Below, one piece after another: positions 17,820 to 26,893 of a stretch of 64,000 bases of DNA. Under the pieces are notes generated by a model that made no database searches, had not been told where the DNA came from, and saw only the letters and a program-made list of their open reading frames with translations. The stretch covers positions 620,001 through 684,000 of the forward strand of contig JAHREI010000002.1 in NCBI GenBank assembly GCA_021733665.1, given 5' to 3'. The position numbers and the translations under genes were made by a program. Numbering within the stretch: position 1 is the first letter of the stretch; the number at the start of each line of letters is the position of its first letter. The stretch is from Bacillus subtilis (lineage in GTDB: Bacteria; Pseudomonadota; Alphaproteobacteria; Rhizobiales; Rhizobiaceae).

Positions 17820-18132
17820 TCGAACTCCTGAATTTCAGCCGGTGCAGATGCAACGGCTGCTTCCGGCGCACAGCTCAAGGCGGGGCGAGCCGAAATCAGG
17901 CGGAATTATGGTGCAAAAATGCATAGTGGTTCGAGAGAGGGAAATGATAAGAGATATAAAAATCTCATATATAAAAAGCGTTTTTTAGTAAGCTTCCCTA
18001 CAGAACCCAAGCATTTCCGAGTATGCAAAACTTGCATAACATTCAGAAAACAAAGCATTGGCTCTCAGAGCTATTTTTACATAGCTTCAATCGCATCAGA
18101 TTCCTGTAAATTCTAACGCTAAGGAATGCGTT
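17820..18132. other. Divergent control region between kdp and dat
   Basis: This 313-base region must contain the kdp promoter (leftward) and the dat promoter (rightward). Its dat-proximal half is AT-rich. I see no convincing KdpE box or sigma-70 pair, and no RNA gene. Confidence 0.4.
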
Positions 18133-18981
18133 GTGAGCCGAATTGTATATGTAAACGGTGCCTATGTCCCTGAAGAAGAAGCCAAAATCTCGGTATTCGA
18201 CCGCGGATTCGTTTTTGGCGACGGCATTTATGAAGTCAGTGCAGTTATCGATGGCAAGCTCGTTGATAATGACGCCCATATGGCACGCCTTGGCCGCTCC
18301 CTGAAAATGATTGATGTTCCGGCGCCGATGAGCGACGCAGACATCATCGCCATGCAGAACGAGCTGATCAAGCGCAACAACCTCACCGAGGGTGTGGTCT
18401 ATATGCAGATCACCCGCGGTGCCGCTGACCGCGACTTCGTTTACAGCAAAGATATGACACCATCACTGGTCGCTTATACGCAGGTTAAAAACCTGACCGC
18501 ATCTGCCGCCCAGAAGAATGGTATTGCGATTCATGTCGTTGAAGATATCCGCTGGCAGCGCCGCGACATTAAAACAGTGATGTTGCTCGCACAGGTACTT
18601 GCCAAGCAGGAAGCAACCGCCCATGGTTGTCAGGACGCATGGATGCAGGAAGACGGCTTTATCACTGAAGGTGCCTCCTCCAGCGCATTCATCATCACTG
18701 AAGAAGGCACACTGATCGTGCGCCCGAACTCCAACGCAATTCTGCCGGGCTGCACACGTATTGCTATGTTGAAAATTGCTGAAGAGCAGAATCTGAAGGT
18801 TGAAGATCGCCGCTTTACCCTTGAAGAAGCCTTCAAAGCAAAAGAAGCGTTCCAGACCAGTGCTTCCGGTTTCGTAACACCGGTTGTGAAGATTGCAGGC
18901 ACTGTGATTGCTGATGGCAAGCCGGGTCCGATTACCCGCAGCCTTCAGGAAAAATACATCGAAGTTGCTAAAGCAGTTTAG
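18133..18981 (+). CDS. dat: D-amino-acid transaminase (fold-type IV PLP enzyme)
   Basis: A 282-residue enzyme transferring amino groups between D-amino acids and 2-oxo acids, which supplies D-Glu or D-Ala. Family signatures: YVNGAYVPEEEAKISVFDRG at the start, the PLP lysine Lys147 in RRDIKTVMLL and the PLP-ring glutamate Glu179 in GFITEGASS. The start is GTG with AAGGA 8 bases upstream. Length matches bacterial Dat. Branched-chain aminotransferases share the fold but are longer and have a different start. It is a single-gene unit divergent from kdp. Confidence 0.9.
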   Translation: MSRIVYVNGAYVPEEEAKISVFDRGFVFGDGIYEVSAVIDGKLVDNDAHMARLGRSLKMIDVPAPMSDADIIAMQNELIKRNNLTEGVVYMQITRGAADRDFVYSKDMTPSLVAYTQVKNLTASAAQKNGIAIHVVEDIRWQRRDIKTVMLLAQVLAKQEATAHGCQDAWMQEDGFITEGASSSAFIITEEGTLIVRPNSNAILPGCTRIAMLKIAEEQNLKVEDRRFTLEEAFKAKEAFQTSASGFVTPVVKIAGTVIADGKPGPITRSLQEKYIEVAKAV

Positions 18982-19016
18982 AAAAAGTGGGAACCGGTTT
19001 CGTTAAAAACTGCGTT
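18982..19016 (+). repeat. Fragment of a dispersed Rhizobiales-type intergenic repeat
   Basis: GAAAAAGTGGGAACCGGTTT directly after the dat stop is near-identical to the core of fuller repeats at about 50481 and 60642 (AAAAGTG(G/C)GAA(C/G)CGGTTTTGCG). Confidence 0.55.
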
Positions 19017-19052
19017 TCAAAAAACTTTCTGCTTAAAACTGAACTGAGTTTT

Positions 19053-19084
19053 ATCCGGCCATAATTCAGAAACTTTGGCCGGAT
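19053..19084 (+). terminator. Hairpin after dat
   Basis: ATCCGGCC pairs exactly with GGCCGGAT over a 16-nt AT-rich loop, 70 bases after the dat stop. There is no T-run, so it is either a weak terminator or a 3'-end stabilising hairpin. Confidence 0.4.
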
Positions 19085-19100
19085 ACCGTTATGATCGCAA

Positions 19101-19239
19101 GCGCCCCCCAAACGGTTTGTTCTTTTGGGCCTCCCCCGGAACAGACTGTTTAATTTCCTTGGCTCTGATCATATGTCGGGCATTAGCACCACACTGAAAC
19201 GGCAGTCTTGCCGCAGAAGTGAAATTGCCGTTTCTTTTT
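19101..19239 (+). ncRNA. Probable small RNA with anti-Shine-Dalgarno loop
   Basis: AAACGGTTTGTTC (19110-19122) pairs along 13 positions with GAACAGACTGTTT (19139-19151), with only two G-U wobbles. The 16-nt loop contains CCTCCCCC, complementary to ribosome-binding sites. The region ends with a classical terminator: AAACGGCA (19197-19204), TGCCGTTT (19226-19233), then CTTTTT. It contains no protein frame with a ribosome-binding site. The layout, and the GCATTAGCACCACACT stretch before the terminator, recall the suhB/alpha-r14 small RNAs of Rhizobiales, which also carry CCUCCC loops; that family link is from memory. Confidence 0.5.
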
Positions 19240-19260
19240 AATGCCTGATGATAATGCACT

Positions 19261-19290
19261 GACAGCCCACCGGAATCCGGTCGGGCTGTC
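19261..19290 (+). terminator. Strong GC hairpin downstream of the small RNA
   Basis: GACAGCCC pairs with GGGCTGTC and encloses CCGG/CCGG, followed by ATTCTTTATC. It may be a second terminator insulating the downstream gene. Confidence 0.5.
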
Positions 19291-19304
19291 ATTCTTTATC
19301 TGGA

Positions 19305-19364
19305 GAAACTTGGCTTTATCTGCCGAAACCTGGCTTTATCTACTCCACATTGGCTTATCTGCAC
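19305..19364 (+). repeat. Three tandem 20-bp repeats upstream of the DmpA gene
   Basis: Units begin at 19305, 19325 and 19345. The first two share GAAAC(T/C)TGGCTTTATCT almost exactly; the third has ACATTGGCTTATCTGCAC. They end about 38 bases before the coding start, so they lie in the promoter or 5' leader and may bind a regulator on one face of the DNA. Confidence 0.6.
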
Positions 19365-19402
19365 CTTACCGGCCTGCATTTACGGATTTAGAGGAATACT
19401 CC

Positions 19403-20434
19403 ATGACAGCTTCAGCACGCGATTTTGGTATTGTTTGCGGTACCATGCCGACCGGCACACATAATGCGATTACCGATGTTCCGGGCGTTAAAGTCGGCCA
19501 CATCACAATCCGTGAGGGCAATGTAAATACCGGCGTTACTGCGATTCTGCCCCATGACGGCAATCTGTTCCGCCAAAAAGTTCTGGCTGCTTCCGAGTCC
19601 ATCAATGGCTTCGGCAAAAGCGCCGGTCTCGTACAGGTCAATGAACTCGGCTCGCTGGAAACGCCGATCCTGCTCACCAATACGCTCAGTGTCGGCACCT
19701 GTGTCAATGCGCTGATCAAACGCGCTGTTGCTGCCAACAGCGATATTGGCCGAACCACTTCAACCGTCAATGCGGTAGTCGGTGAATGCAATGACGGCCC
19801 GCTCAATGATATTCAGGCAATGGCTGTGACGGAAGACCATGCCTATGCGGCGCTGGACGCAGCCACCACCGGTGCTGTTGCTCAGGGCAATGTTGGCGCA
19901 GGCACCGGCATGACCTGCTTTGGTTTCAAAGGCGGTATCGGCACCTCTTCCCGCCGCATTAAGCTTGATGGCAAAGACTATCACCTTGGCACATTGGTAC
20001 TCTCCAATTTTGGTCGTAAGGGTGATCTGACGCTGCCGGACGGCCGTCACCCGACACCGGGTTTTCCTGATCAGCCGGAAAAAGGTTCGATCATGATGAT
20101 TATGGCCACAGACATTCCGCTGGAACACCGCCAGCTTCAGCGCGTCATTCGTCGCTGCGGTGCAGGTATTGCACGTCTTGGTGCATTCTGGGGGCATGGC
20201 AGCGGTGATATCGTGATCGGCTTTACCACCGGCAATACCATTGACCATGATCAGAAATCCGATCTGGTGACCATGCAGGCGCTGAACGAAGACAAAATTG
20301 ATCAGCTGTTCCGCGCGGCAACCGAATCCACACAGGAAGCTATTCTCAACTCCATGTGCGCAGCCGAGAGCTTTACCGGCCGCGACGGCAACAGCCGCAA
20401 ATCACTGGCAGACTGGTTAAAGCTGAATAGCTGA
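19403..20434 (+). CDS. dmpA: DmpA-type aminopeptidase (peptidase family S58/P1)
   Basis: A 343-residue self-processing hydrolase. The N-terminal part shows NAITDVPGVKVGHITI, the mid part VGECNDGPLNDI and GAGTGMTCFGFKGGIGTSSR. The expected autocleavage is at Gly228-Ser229 in PEKGSIMMIMATDIPL, making Ser229 the nucleophile. Family members, first described in Ochrobactrum, release D- or L-amino acids or beta-amino acids from peptides and amides. The frame extends further upstream, but the ATG at 19403 has AGAGGA at the right distance and gives the family N-terminus. A role in D-amino-acid salvage together with the neighbouring D-amino-acid transaminase is an attractive inference, not shown. Confidence 0.9.
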   Translation: MTASARDFGIVCGTMPTGTHNAITDVPGVKVGHITIREGNVNTGVTAILPHDGNLFRQKVLAASESINGFGKSAGLVQVNELGSLETPILLTNTLSVGTCVNALIKRAVAANSDIGRTTSTVNAVVGECNDGPLNDIQAMAVTEDHAYAALDAATTGAVAQGNVGAGTGMTCFGFKGGIGTSSRRIKLDGKDYHLGTLVLSNFGRKGDLTLPDGRHPTPGFPDQPEKGSIMMIMATDIPLEHRQLQRVIRRCGAGIARLGAFWGHGSGDIVIGFTTGNTIDHDQKSDLVTMQALNEDKIDQLFRAATESTQEAILNSMCAAESFTGRDGNSRKSLADWLKLNS

Positions 20435-20454
20435 GCCTGTCTTTGATGAGAAAA

Positions 20455-20492
20455 ATAAAAGCCTGCCGTAATAATCGCGGCAGGCTTTTTTT
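20455..20492. terminator. Bidirectional terminator between dmpA and the OsmC gene
   Basis: GCCTGCCG (20461-20468) pairs with CGGCAGGC (20478-20485), flanked by AAAATAAAA and TTTTTTT, and serves the two convergent genes. Confidence 0.85.
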
Positions 20493-20495
20493 AAT

Positions 20496-20921
20496 TTATC
20501 CAGAAACCGTGAAAGCCACATCGGCGTTGGCTTTCAGCGTATTGCTAACCGTACACATGGCTTCTGCTGTCTCTGCCAGTTCATGTGTCTCGGCTTCCGA
20601 CAAGTCACCTGTGACCCGAAACTGCACATCAAACCGCGTAATATGATAAGGTTCCTGCGCTGTCTTTTCACCGCTGACCTGAACCTCATAGGCACTGATC
20701 CGCTCGATCAAACCGAGCTTACGCGCAGCAATACGGGCGCTCATAACCAGGCAGGCAGACAAAGACGCATAAAGCAGATCAATCGCGTTGAAACCCACAC
20801 CGGATACTGTGTTTTCCAGCGTCAGTTCTCCGCCGGTCAATGAGCGGATAACCGGCTTTTCCTGACCTTGAAGTGTCGCTGTCGCGCCGGCTTCTCGGGT
20901 GCGTATGCCTAAACCTACCAT
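20496..20921 (-). CDS. OsmC/Ohr-family peroxidase-like protein
   Basis: A 141-residue protein of the OsmC fold. The two catalytic cysteines are Cys57 (YASLSACLVMSAR) and Cys123 (EAMCTVSNTL), with the usual spacing. Such enzymes reduce organic hydroperoxides with dithiols. Length is normal for the general OsmC group; it lacks the clear Ohr signature, so the subgroup is left open. It begins one base after the stop of the upstream oxidoreductase gene, implying an operon of two redox genes. Confidence 0.88.
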   Translation of the reverse strand: MVGLGIRTREAGATATLQGQEKPVIRSLTGGELTLENTVSGVGFNAIDLLYASLSACLVMSARIAARKLGLIERISAYEVQVSGEKTAQEPYHITRFDVQFRVTGDLSEAETHELAETAEAMCTVSNTLKANADVAFTVSG

Positions 20922-20922
20922 A

Positions 20923-21921
20923 TTATTCTTCCGGTTTCAGTCCCGCAGCCTCTGCCAGCAATTTAAAGGAATGTAAACGTGCCTGATGATCAAAAATTTG
21001 CGCTGTGACCATCAGTTCGTCAACACCGGTACGCTCGACAAATGCATCCATCTGCTTACGTATAGTCTCCTTGTCACCGACAGCAGAACAGGAAAGCGCT
21101 GCCCTGATGCTCGGCACAAACCGCGGATCAAGATTGTCTTCATAGCCTTCCACCGGCGGCGGCAACTGCCCTGCATTACCGGTGCGTAAATTCACAAATG
21201 CCTGCTGGATTGATGAGAACAGCAAACGTGCCTCATCATCTGTATCGGCTGCGAACACGTTAAATCCGGCCATCACATAAGGCTTGTCGAGATATTGTGA
21301 CGGCTCGAAACGATGGCGGTATAATGCAACTGCATCATCCAGATCACCCGGTGCAAAATGTGAAGCAAAAGCATAAGGCAGACCAAGCATTGCGGCCAAT
21401 TGCGCACCGAACAGACTGGAACCAAGAATCCACACCGGCACATGCAGACCTGAACCCGGATAAGCACGGACACGTTGTTCTGTTGTCGGCTCGCCGAAAT
21501 AGCCGAGCAGCTCCACAACATCCTGCGGAAAGGATTGCGCATCAGAGCTTGAGTTACGGCGTAAAGCATAGGATGTCACCTGATCTGTACCCGGTGCGCG
21601 TCCCAAACCTAAATCAATACGGTTCGGATAAAGCGATGCTAATGTGCCGAACTGTTCAGCAATAACCAATGGCGAATGGTTTGGCAGCATGATGCCGCCT
21701 GCCCCCACCCGTATGCTCTTGGTAGCGCCAGCCACATGGCCGATCAGCACCGAAGTGGCAGCGCTGGCGATGCCCGGCATATTATGATGCTCGGCCAGCC
21801 AATAACGGTGAAAGCCGAGTTTTTCTGTGTGTTGGGCAAGCTCAACAGTATTCTGCATGGCCTGCGCTGCGGTGCTGCCGAGGGTGATCGGCGCCAGATC
21901 AAGTACGGATAATTTTGTCAT
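20923..21921 (-). CDS. Luciferase-like (LLM class) flavin-dependent oxidoreductase
   Basis: A 332-residue TIM-barrel enzyme of the YhbW/MsnO8-like branch. Typical stretches are [39 protein letters not shown] and [14 protein letters not shown]. These proteins use reduced FMN to oxidise unknown small organic substrates; no substrate can be read from the sequence. It is first in a two-gene operon with the OsmC-like protein. Confidence 0.9.
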   Translation of the reverse strand: MTKLSVLDLAPITLGSTAAQAMQNTVELAQHTEKLGFHRYWLAEHHNMPGIASAATSVLIGHVAGATKSIRVGAGGIMLPNHSPLVIAEQFGTLASLYPNRIDLGLGRAPGTDQVTSYALRRNSSSDAQSFPQDVVELLGYFGEPTTEQRVRAYPGSGLHVPVWILGSSLFGAQLAAMLGLPYAFASHFAPGDLDDAVALYRHRFEPSQYLDKPYVMAGFNVFAADTDDEARLLFSSIQQAFVNLRTGNAGQLPPPVEGYEDNLDPRFVPSIRAALSCSAVGDKETIRKQMDAFVERTGVDELMVTAQIFDHQARLHSFKLLAEAAGLKPEE

Positions 21922-22030
21922 ACCATCATATATATAGCTGGGACTACAAAATACCAGAGTACAAAATCACAAGCCTGATTATTTTCCTCAAATTTGAAGC
22001 AAATGTGATCTTCATCATCTGCCAAACAAA

Positions 22031-22060
22031 AAAAGGCCGGTCACAGGGACCGGCCTTTTT
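22031..22060 (-). terminator. Terminator of the RND efflux operon
   Basis: AAGGCCGGTC pairs with GACCGGCCTT around a 5-nt loop, with A and T runs on both sides. It is 20 bases after the stop of the pump gene. Confidence 0.85.
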
Positions 22061-22078
22061 TTATTATTCTCTGTCACA

Positions 22079-25000
22079 TTAATGGTGAGCAGATTGTACT
22101 TCTGCCTTCAGCTCTTCTTCTGTCGGCACCGAAACCAGAGGTTTAACAGTCTTCGCAGAAATCAGAGTGTAGAACATTGGCACCACGAACAGCGTGAACA
22201 CTGTACCAACAACCAGACCGGTAAAGATCACCAGCCCCATCGCCTGACGGGCAGCAGCACCAGCACCGGATGCCATCATCAGAGGTACAACACCGAGCGC
22301 CATAGCCGCGGTTGTCATCAGGATCGGACGCAGACGGGTTTTAGCCGAAGCGATAATCGCATCATGACGACTCAGTCCGTGTTCATGGCGCTGCTGATTG
22401 GCGAACTCCACCATCAGAATACCGTGCTTGGTGATCAACCCGACAAGGGTAATCAGACCAACCTGCGTATAAATGTTCAGCGTACCCAAACCGAGGTTCA
22501 GCGGTACAACCGCACCGAAAATCGACAGCGGAACAGTCATCATAATGATGAACGGATCGCGGAAGCTTTCAAACTGCGCAGCCAGAACCAGATAGATCAC
22601 AATAACAGCCAGGGCAAAGGCAATCATAATTGTATTACCCTGTTCAACTTCCAGACGGGACTGACCCGCATAGTCGATGAAGAAGCCATCAGGCAGTTTG
22701 GCATTAGCAATATCAACAATCGTTTTCAGACCATCACCAGTGGTAACACCAGGCATAGGCAGAGCCGAAATTGTTGAAGAGTTCAGCTGGTTAAACTGCT
22801 CAATTGCGATTGGCGAAGCGTTACTGGTGATTTTAACGACAGCAGACAGCGGCACCATATCGCCGGTAGAACTGCGGACATAAAACTCACCAAGCTTCGA
22901 CGGGTTACGACGAAATTCATCCGGAACCTGCATGATAATATCATAGCTGTTATTATCACGGTCGAACTGGGCAACTTTACCACCACCGGTCATCAGACCA
23001 AGGGTTGCACCGATTTCACTGACTGTTACACCCATTGTCGATGCGCGTTCACGATCAACTTCGATTGTTGTCTGCGGAGCATTAAAGGACAGGGAGTTCT
23101 GAACAATAATGAACTGTCCGGAAGCCTGTGCTTCATTCTTGATCTCTTCAGAAATATCGAAGACCTGATTGGAAGAACCGGTTGACTGAATAGCAATCGA
23201 GATCGGCAGACCACCACCGGTACCCGGCAGCGACGGCGGAGCAAAGATGAAGGCCCTTACACCGGTCACATCTTTAATACGCGCAGTCAGGTCTTCCTGA
23301 ATCTGTTTTTGCGAACGGTCACGCTGTCCCCAGTCTTTCAAAGCCCAGAGCGCAATCGCTTCATTCGTCGCACCCAAACCGGTAACGTTAAAGCGGGCAC
23401 GCAACTCAGGCAGATCTTTGGTCAATTCGTCGATCTGATCTGTGTAGAGCTTTGTGTAGTCCGTTGTTGCATATTCAGGCGCAGTTACGAGCGAGAACAA
23501 TGCACCGGAATCTTCTTCTGGTTCCAACTCGGACGAAGTGTTCATAAACAGGAACGCCATCAGCGCCATCAAGCTTACAACTACAGTCATCGTCACCGGA
23601 CGATAGTTCAGAGAACCGGAAACCCAGCGTTCGTAGCCATTTTCAAAGCGGCCGAACAAGCGGTCAACAGTTTTAGCAAATCGGCTAGGCTCACCATGGG
23701 TCAACATGCGCGAACACATCATCGGTGAGATGGTCAACGCCGCAATACCGGAAAGAATAACCGCACCAGCCAGCGTGAAAGCAAATTCACGGAACAGCGC
23801 ACCGGTCAGACCACCGGTAAAGCCGAGCGGTGCAAACACTGCAGCCAGTGTAATAGTCATCGCCACGATAGAAGAGGTAATTTCTTTCATGCCCACAAAG
23901 GAAGCATGAATAGGTGTCAGACCTTCTTCAATATGACGGTGAATGTTTTCAAGAACCACGATCGCGTCATCCACCACCAGACCAATGGCGAGAACCATAG
24001 CCAGCAATGACAACAGGTTGATCGAGAACCCGAGAACGAACAGGAAGAAACACACACCGATCAGCGAGATCGGAATAGTAACGATCGGAATCAGAACCGA
24101 ACGGAACGAACCAAGGAACAGCAGGATCACGAGAACAACAATGATCATAGCTTCTGCAATGGTTTTGAAAACTTCCTTAATCGAGGAAGAAATCTGTTCC
24201 GTCGCATCATAAACCATGATGATGTTCATGCCCTGCGGCAGGCTTTCCTGAATGCTCGGCAGCTCCTTATGAACGGCGGTTGCCATATCAATCGGGTTAG
24301 CCGAAGGCGTCGGGAACACACCAATAAATGTACCGCTGGAGCCGTTAAACGACACAACAGTATCCGTGCTTTTTGCCGCCAGTTCTACACTGGCAACATC
24401 GCGCAGACGGATAATGTCCGAGCCATTCGCACGTACCGGCATTTCCGCAAAAGTCTCTGGTGTCTGCAAAGTTGAATGCAGAGTAATCGAGCTTGCGTAA
24501 TACTCGTTTTTGGTTTTACCCGGTGCCGACAGGAAGTTGGACGCTTTAATCGCAGCCAAAACCTCTGAAGCAGTCACATTACGCGCAGCCATGCGAATAG
24601 GATCAACCCATACGCGCATTGAATATTCCTGACCACCGAGGATCTGCGCATCAGCCACACCTTCAATGGTGGACATACGCGGACGGATCACGCGGTCAAT
24701 ATATTCTGTAATCTGCTCATTGGACATGTTCGGATTTTGCACAGCAAGATACATGGTCGCAAAAGACTGACCTGTACCCTTAGCAATCACCGGATCTTCA
24801 GACTCTGTTGGCAGATCGCCACGTACCTGATTAACCTTGGAGATAACTTCGGTAAGCGCGGCATCCGGATTGGCGCCAAGCTTCATCTGTACGGTTACTG
24901 TACTGACAGACTGACTACTTTTAGAGGTAACGTAGTCAATATCTTCCGTTGTTGCGACAGCCTTAGCAATCGGTGCAGTAATAAAGCCCTGAATAAGCTC

Positions 25001-25168
25001 ACCACTCGCACCCGGATAGGACGTTGTAACAGTAATAACTGTTTCATCCACTTCCGGATACTGACGCACCGAAAGGTTGAAGATCCCCTGCAAGCCGAGC
25101 AGGATAATCATCAGCGAGACAACGATCGAAAGAACGGGCCTGCGTATGAAAATATCGGAAAAGCTCAT
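22079..25168 (-). CDS. RND efflux pump, inner-membrane transporter (HAE1 family)
   Basis: A 1029-residue trimeric drug/proton antiporter with the family's 12 membrane spans and two large periplasmic loops. It starts MSFSDIFIRRPVLSIVVS. The proton-relay aspartates are in AIGLVVDDAIVVLENIHR of helix 4, and a second hallmark is GVVPLMMASGAGAAARQAMG near the end. It resembles Brucella BepE and other two-component pumps. It follows its adaptor gene by 9 bases. No outer-membrane channel gene is adjacent, so it presumably uses a TolC-type channel encoded elsewhere. Confidence 0.95.
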   Translation of the reverse strand: MSFSDIFIRRPVLSIVVSLMIILLGLQGIFNLSVRQYPEVDETVITVTTSYPGASGELIQGFITAPIAKAVATTEDIDYVTSKSSQSVSTVTVQMKLGANPDAALTEVISKVNQVRGDLPTESEDPVIAKGTGQSFATMYLAVQNPNMSNEQITEYIDRVIRPRMSTIEGVADAQILGGQEYSMRVWVDPIRMAARNVTASEVLAAIKASNFLSAPGKTKNEYYASSITLHSTLQTPETFAEMPVRANGSDIIRLRDVASVELAAKSTDTVVSFNGSSGTFIGVFPTPSANPIDMATAVHKELPSIQESLPQGMNIIMVYDATEQISSSIKEVFKTIAEAMIIVVLVILLFLGSFRSVLIPIVTIPISLIGVCFFLFVLGFSINLLSLLAMVLAIGLVVDDAIVVLENIHRHIEEGLTPIHASFVGMKEITSSIVAMTITLAAVFAPLGFTGGLTGALFREFAFTLAGAVILSGIAALTISPMMCSRMLTHGEPSRFAKTVDRLFGRFENGYERWVSGSLNYRPVTMTVVVSLMALMAFLFMNTSSELEPEEDSGALFSLVTAPEYATTDYTKLYTDQIDELTKDLPELRARFNVTGLGATNEAIALWALKDWGQRDRSQKQIQEDLTARIKDVTGVRAFIFAPPSLPGTGGGLPISIAIQSTGSSNQVFDISEEIKNEAQASGQFIIVQNSLSFNAPQTTIEVDRERASTMGVTVSEIGATLGLMTGGGKVAQFDRDNNSYDIIMQVPDEFRRNPSKLGEFYVRSSTGDMVPLSAVVKITSNASPIAIEQFNQLNSSTISALPMPGVTTGDGLKTIVDIANAKLPDGFFIDYAGQSRLEVEQGNTIMIAFALAVIVIYLVLAAQFESFRDPFIIMMTVPLSIFGAVVPLNLGLGTLNIYTQVGLITLVGLITKHGILMVEFANQQRHEHGLSRHDAIIASAKTRLRPILMTTAAMALGVVPLMMASGAGAAARQAMGLVIFTGLVVGTVFTLFVVPMFYTLISAKTVKPLVSVPTEEELKAEVQSAHH

Positions 25169-25177
25169 CTCTCGACC

Positions 25178-26314
25178 TTATTTCTTAATCTGGGCATCCG
25201 CTGGATTAACGTCGTTATTGATATGGGCAGACATCCCGTTGCTAAGACGGTTCTGACCAGAAGTCACAACAACATCGCCATCTTTAACACCGCTCAGAAT
25301 TTCAACATTGTTACCGGTACGACGGCCAAGCTTCACAAAGATCTGATGCAGGACCAGATCATCAGCTTTTTCAGCTGTGTCAGCTGCAGCATTTTTGTCT
25401 GCTTCTTTTTTGACAACCGTGAAAACATAATCGCCATAAAGACTGGTCACGACAGTGGTCAGCGGCAGGATGACGACATTATCTTCTTCAGGAAGAATAA
25501 CGCGAACCTGTACGAACTGACCCGGAACCAAAGATTTATCGGAATTATCGACCTGAGCCTGTACGGATACCAGACGGCTTGAAGGATCAATCTTCGGATC
25601 GATACCAACGATTTTACCTTTGAAAGCGTAATCTTCAGCCGATGCACCAATATGAACTTCCTGTCCCATGGACAGGTTTTTCAATTCCTGTTCTGGAACA
25701 CTGAAATCCACACGCATGGTGTCAACATTCTGCAATGTAGCGACAACCGTACCAGGAGCCATGAACTGGCCGATATCAACGCGCGAAATACCGATTACAC
25801 CGGAGAAAGGTGCGATCAGACGCTTCAGATCAAGCGTTGCCTGTGCTTTTGCTACATTGGCCTTTGCTGATGACAGAGCTGCAGCCGTTGTATCCACATT
25901 AGATACAGCACCTACACCTTGTGTGCGCAGAGTTTGTGCACGTTTATAATTCTGTTCACTCAGCTCAGCTTCAGCTTTGCTGGCTACCAGATCTGCCTTC
26001 TGAATTTCGTCGTCCAGCTGCACCAAAAGATCGCCTTTTTTGACAATCTGATTTGGTTTGAACATGATTTCCTTGACGATACCGTCAATCTGGAAAGTCA
26101 GATTAACACCGTCTTCAGCACGGGCAGAACCGAGTGCCTCGATACCAGGCAACCATTTTCCTGGCTTAACGTCGATAGTTGAAACAGCTTGGGATGGCTG
26201 CTTCATATTCGCAAAATAGTCTTTAATCGCCTGAGCACGGAACAGGTTAAAACCAACCAGACCTCCGCCTATAATAACAAGCAATATGATTGCGATGATG
26301 AAACGTTTAATCAT
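25178..26314 (-). CDS. RND efflux periplasmic adaptor (membrane fusion protein)
   Basis: A 378-residue adaptor. An N-terminal membrane anchor (MIKRFIIAIILLVIIGGGL) is followed by the first half of a lipoyl domain, an alpha-hairpin (KAEAELSEQNYKRAQTLRTQ to SAKANVAKAQATLDLKR), the second lipoyl half (APFSGVIGISRVDIGQFM) and the beta-barrel and membrane-proximal domains. The frame is open further upstream, but the ATG at 26314 gives the family start. AGGAG lies somewhat far (12 bases) upstream. It pairs with the pump gene just downstream. Confidence 0.93.
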   Translation of the reverse strand: MIKRFIIAIILLVIIGGGLVGFNLFRAQAIKDYFANMKQPSQAVSTIDVKPGKWLPGIEALGSARAEDGVNLTFQIDGIVKEIMFKPNQIVKKGDLLVQLDDEIQKADLVASKAEAELSEQNYKRAQTLRTQGVGAVSNVDTTAAALSSAKANVAKAQATLDLKRLIAPFSGVIGISRVDIGQFMAPGTVVATLQNVDTMRVDFSVPEQELKNLSMGQEVHIGASAEDYAFKGKIVGIDPKIDPSSRLVSVQAQVDNSDKSLVPGQFVQVRVILPEEDNVVILPLTTVVTSLYGDYVFTVVKKEADKNAAADTAEKADDLVLHQIFVKLGRRTGNNVEILSGVKDGDVVVTSGQNRLSNGMSAHINNDVNPADAQIKK

Positions 26315-26893
26315 CTTATGTGGCACTCCTGCCGCAGAATGGATACAGAACGGAACATGTCCAATCGGCATGGCTGGACATACGTTAACACTAAATAGGG
26401 TGCGATAACTGTACGTTAAGCTGAAAATTGTCAACTCATGCTTGGTCACGCTATGGTCATCAGTATTGCCCGGTAGTGGGATTACCGTTTTTTATCAGCC
26501 TGTTTTGTAACAAGTGTTTCAGGCTCAACACATACTCAACTCATGGACTGAGAGGCAGAATAGTCTGTTTTTATTGTTTTTCGGATCAAGATTGTGTCAA
26601 GAAACAACAAATTCATCTCCGTTCATTATAAAAACCATCATATTTCACGGTTTTGTCAGGAGTTTAGACTAAAAAAACGATTTTTACACCTTATATTATC
26701 GCCCGCTAACCGGCTGCTATTACTCACGAAATTGTTATGAGTTTTTAGAGCAATATCTCAACCGCAATTGAGGTTTTGGCTCTGAGGGCTAGTTTCAGCT
26801 GAACCATTTTATGTCATGATTCATCGCTAAAGATGAAGGCGGGGCGAAATTAAAACAATTCCGGCCGATGATAAAACGGAAGATATCCTTATT
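26315..26893. other. Gene-free upstream region of the efflux operon
   Basis: TACGTTAA occurs twice, at 26381-26388 and 26412-26419, 31 bp apart, in the region where the efflux promoter is expected; this may be a repressor site. A short hairpin CGGTA/TACCG followed by six T lies at 26471-26493 on the plus strand. No local regulator gene (such as a TetR) is present. The rest is AT-rich with no supported gene. Confidence 0.4.

Noticed and set aside
19101-19239. SRP 4.5S RNA or 6S RNA
   Set aside because: The conserved SRP tip (GGTCAGGTCCGGAAGGAAGC-like) is absent, and no large central bubble as in 6S RNA could be drawn.
24737-25582. 281-codon open frame antisense to the RND operon
   Set aside because: It crosses the junction of two well-conserved genes and has shadow-frame composition.
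26428-26631. 67-codon plus-strand frame upstream of the exported protein
   Set aside because: Lies in the efflux control region, without a ribosome-binding site or conserved features.
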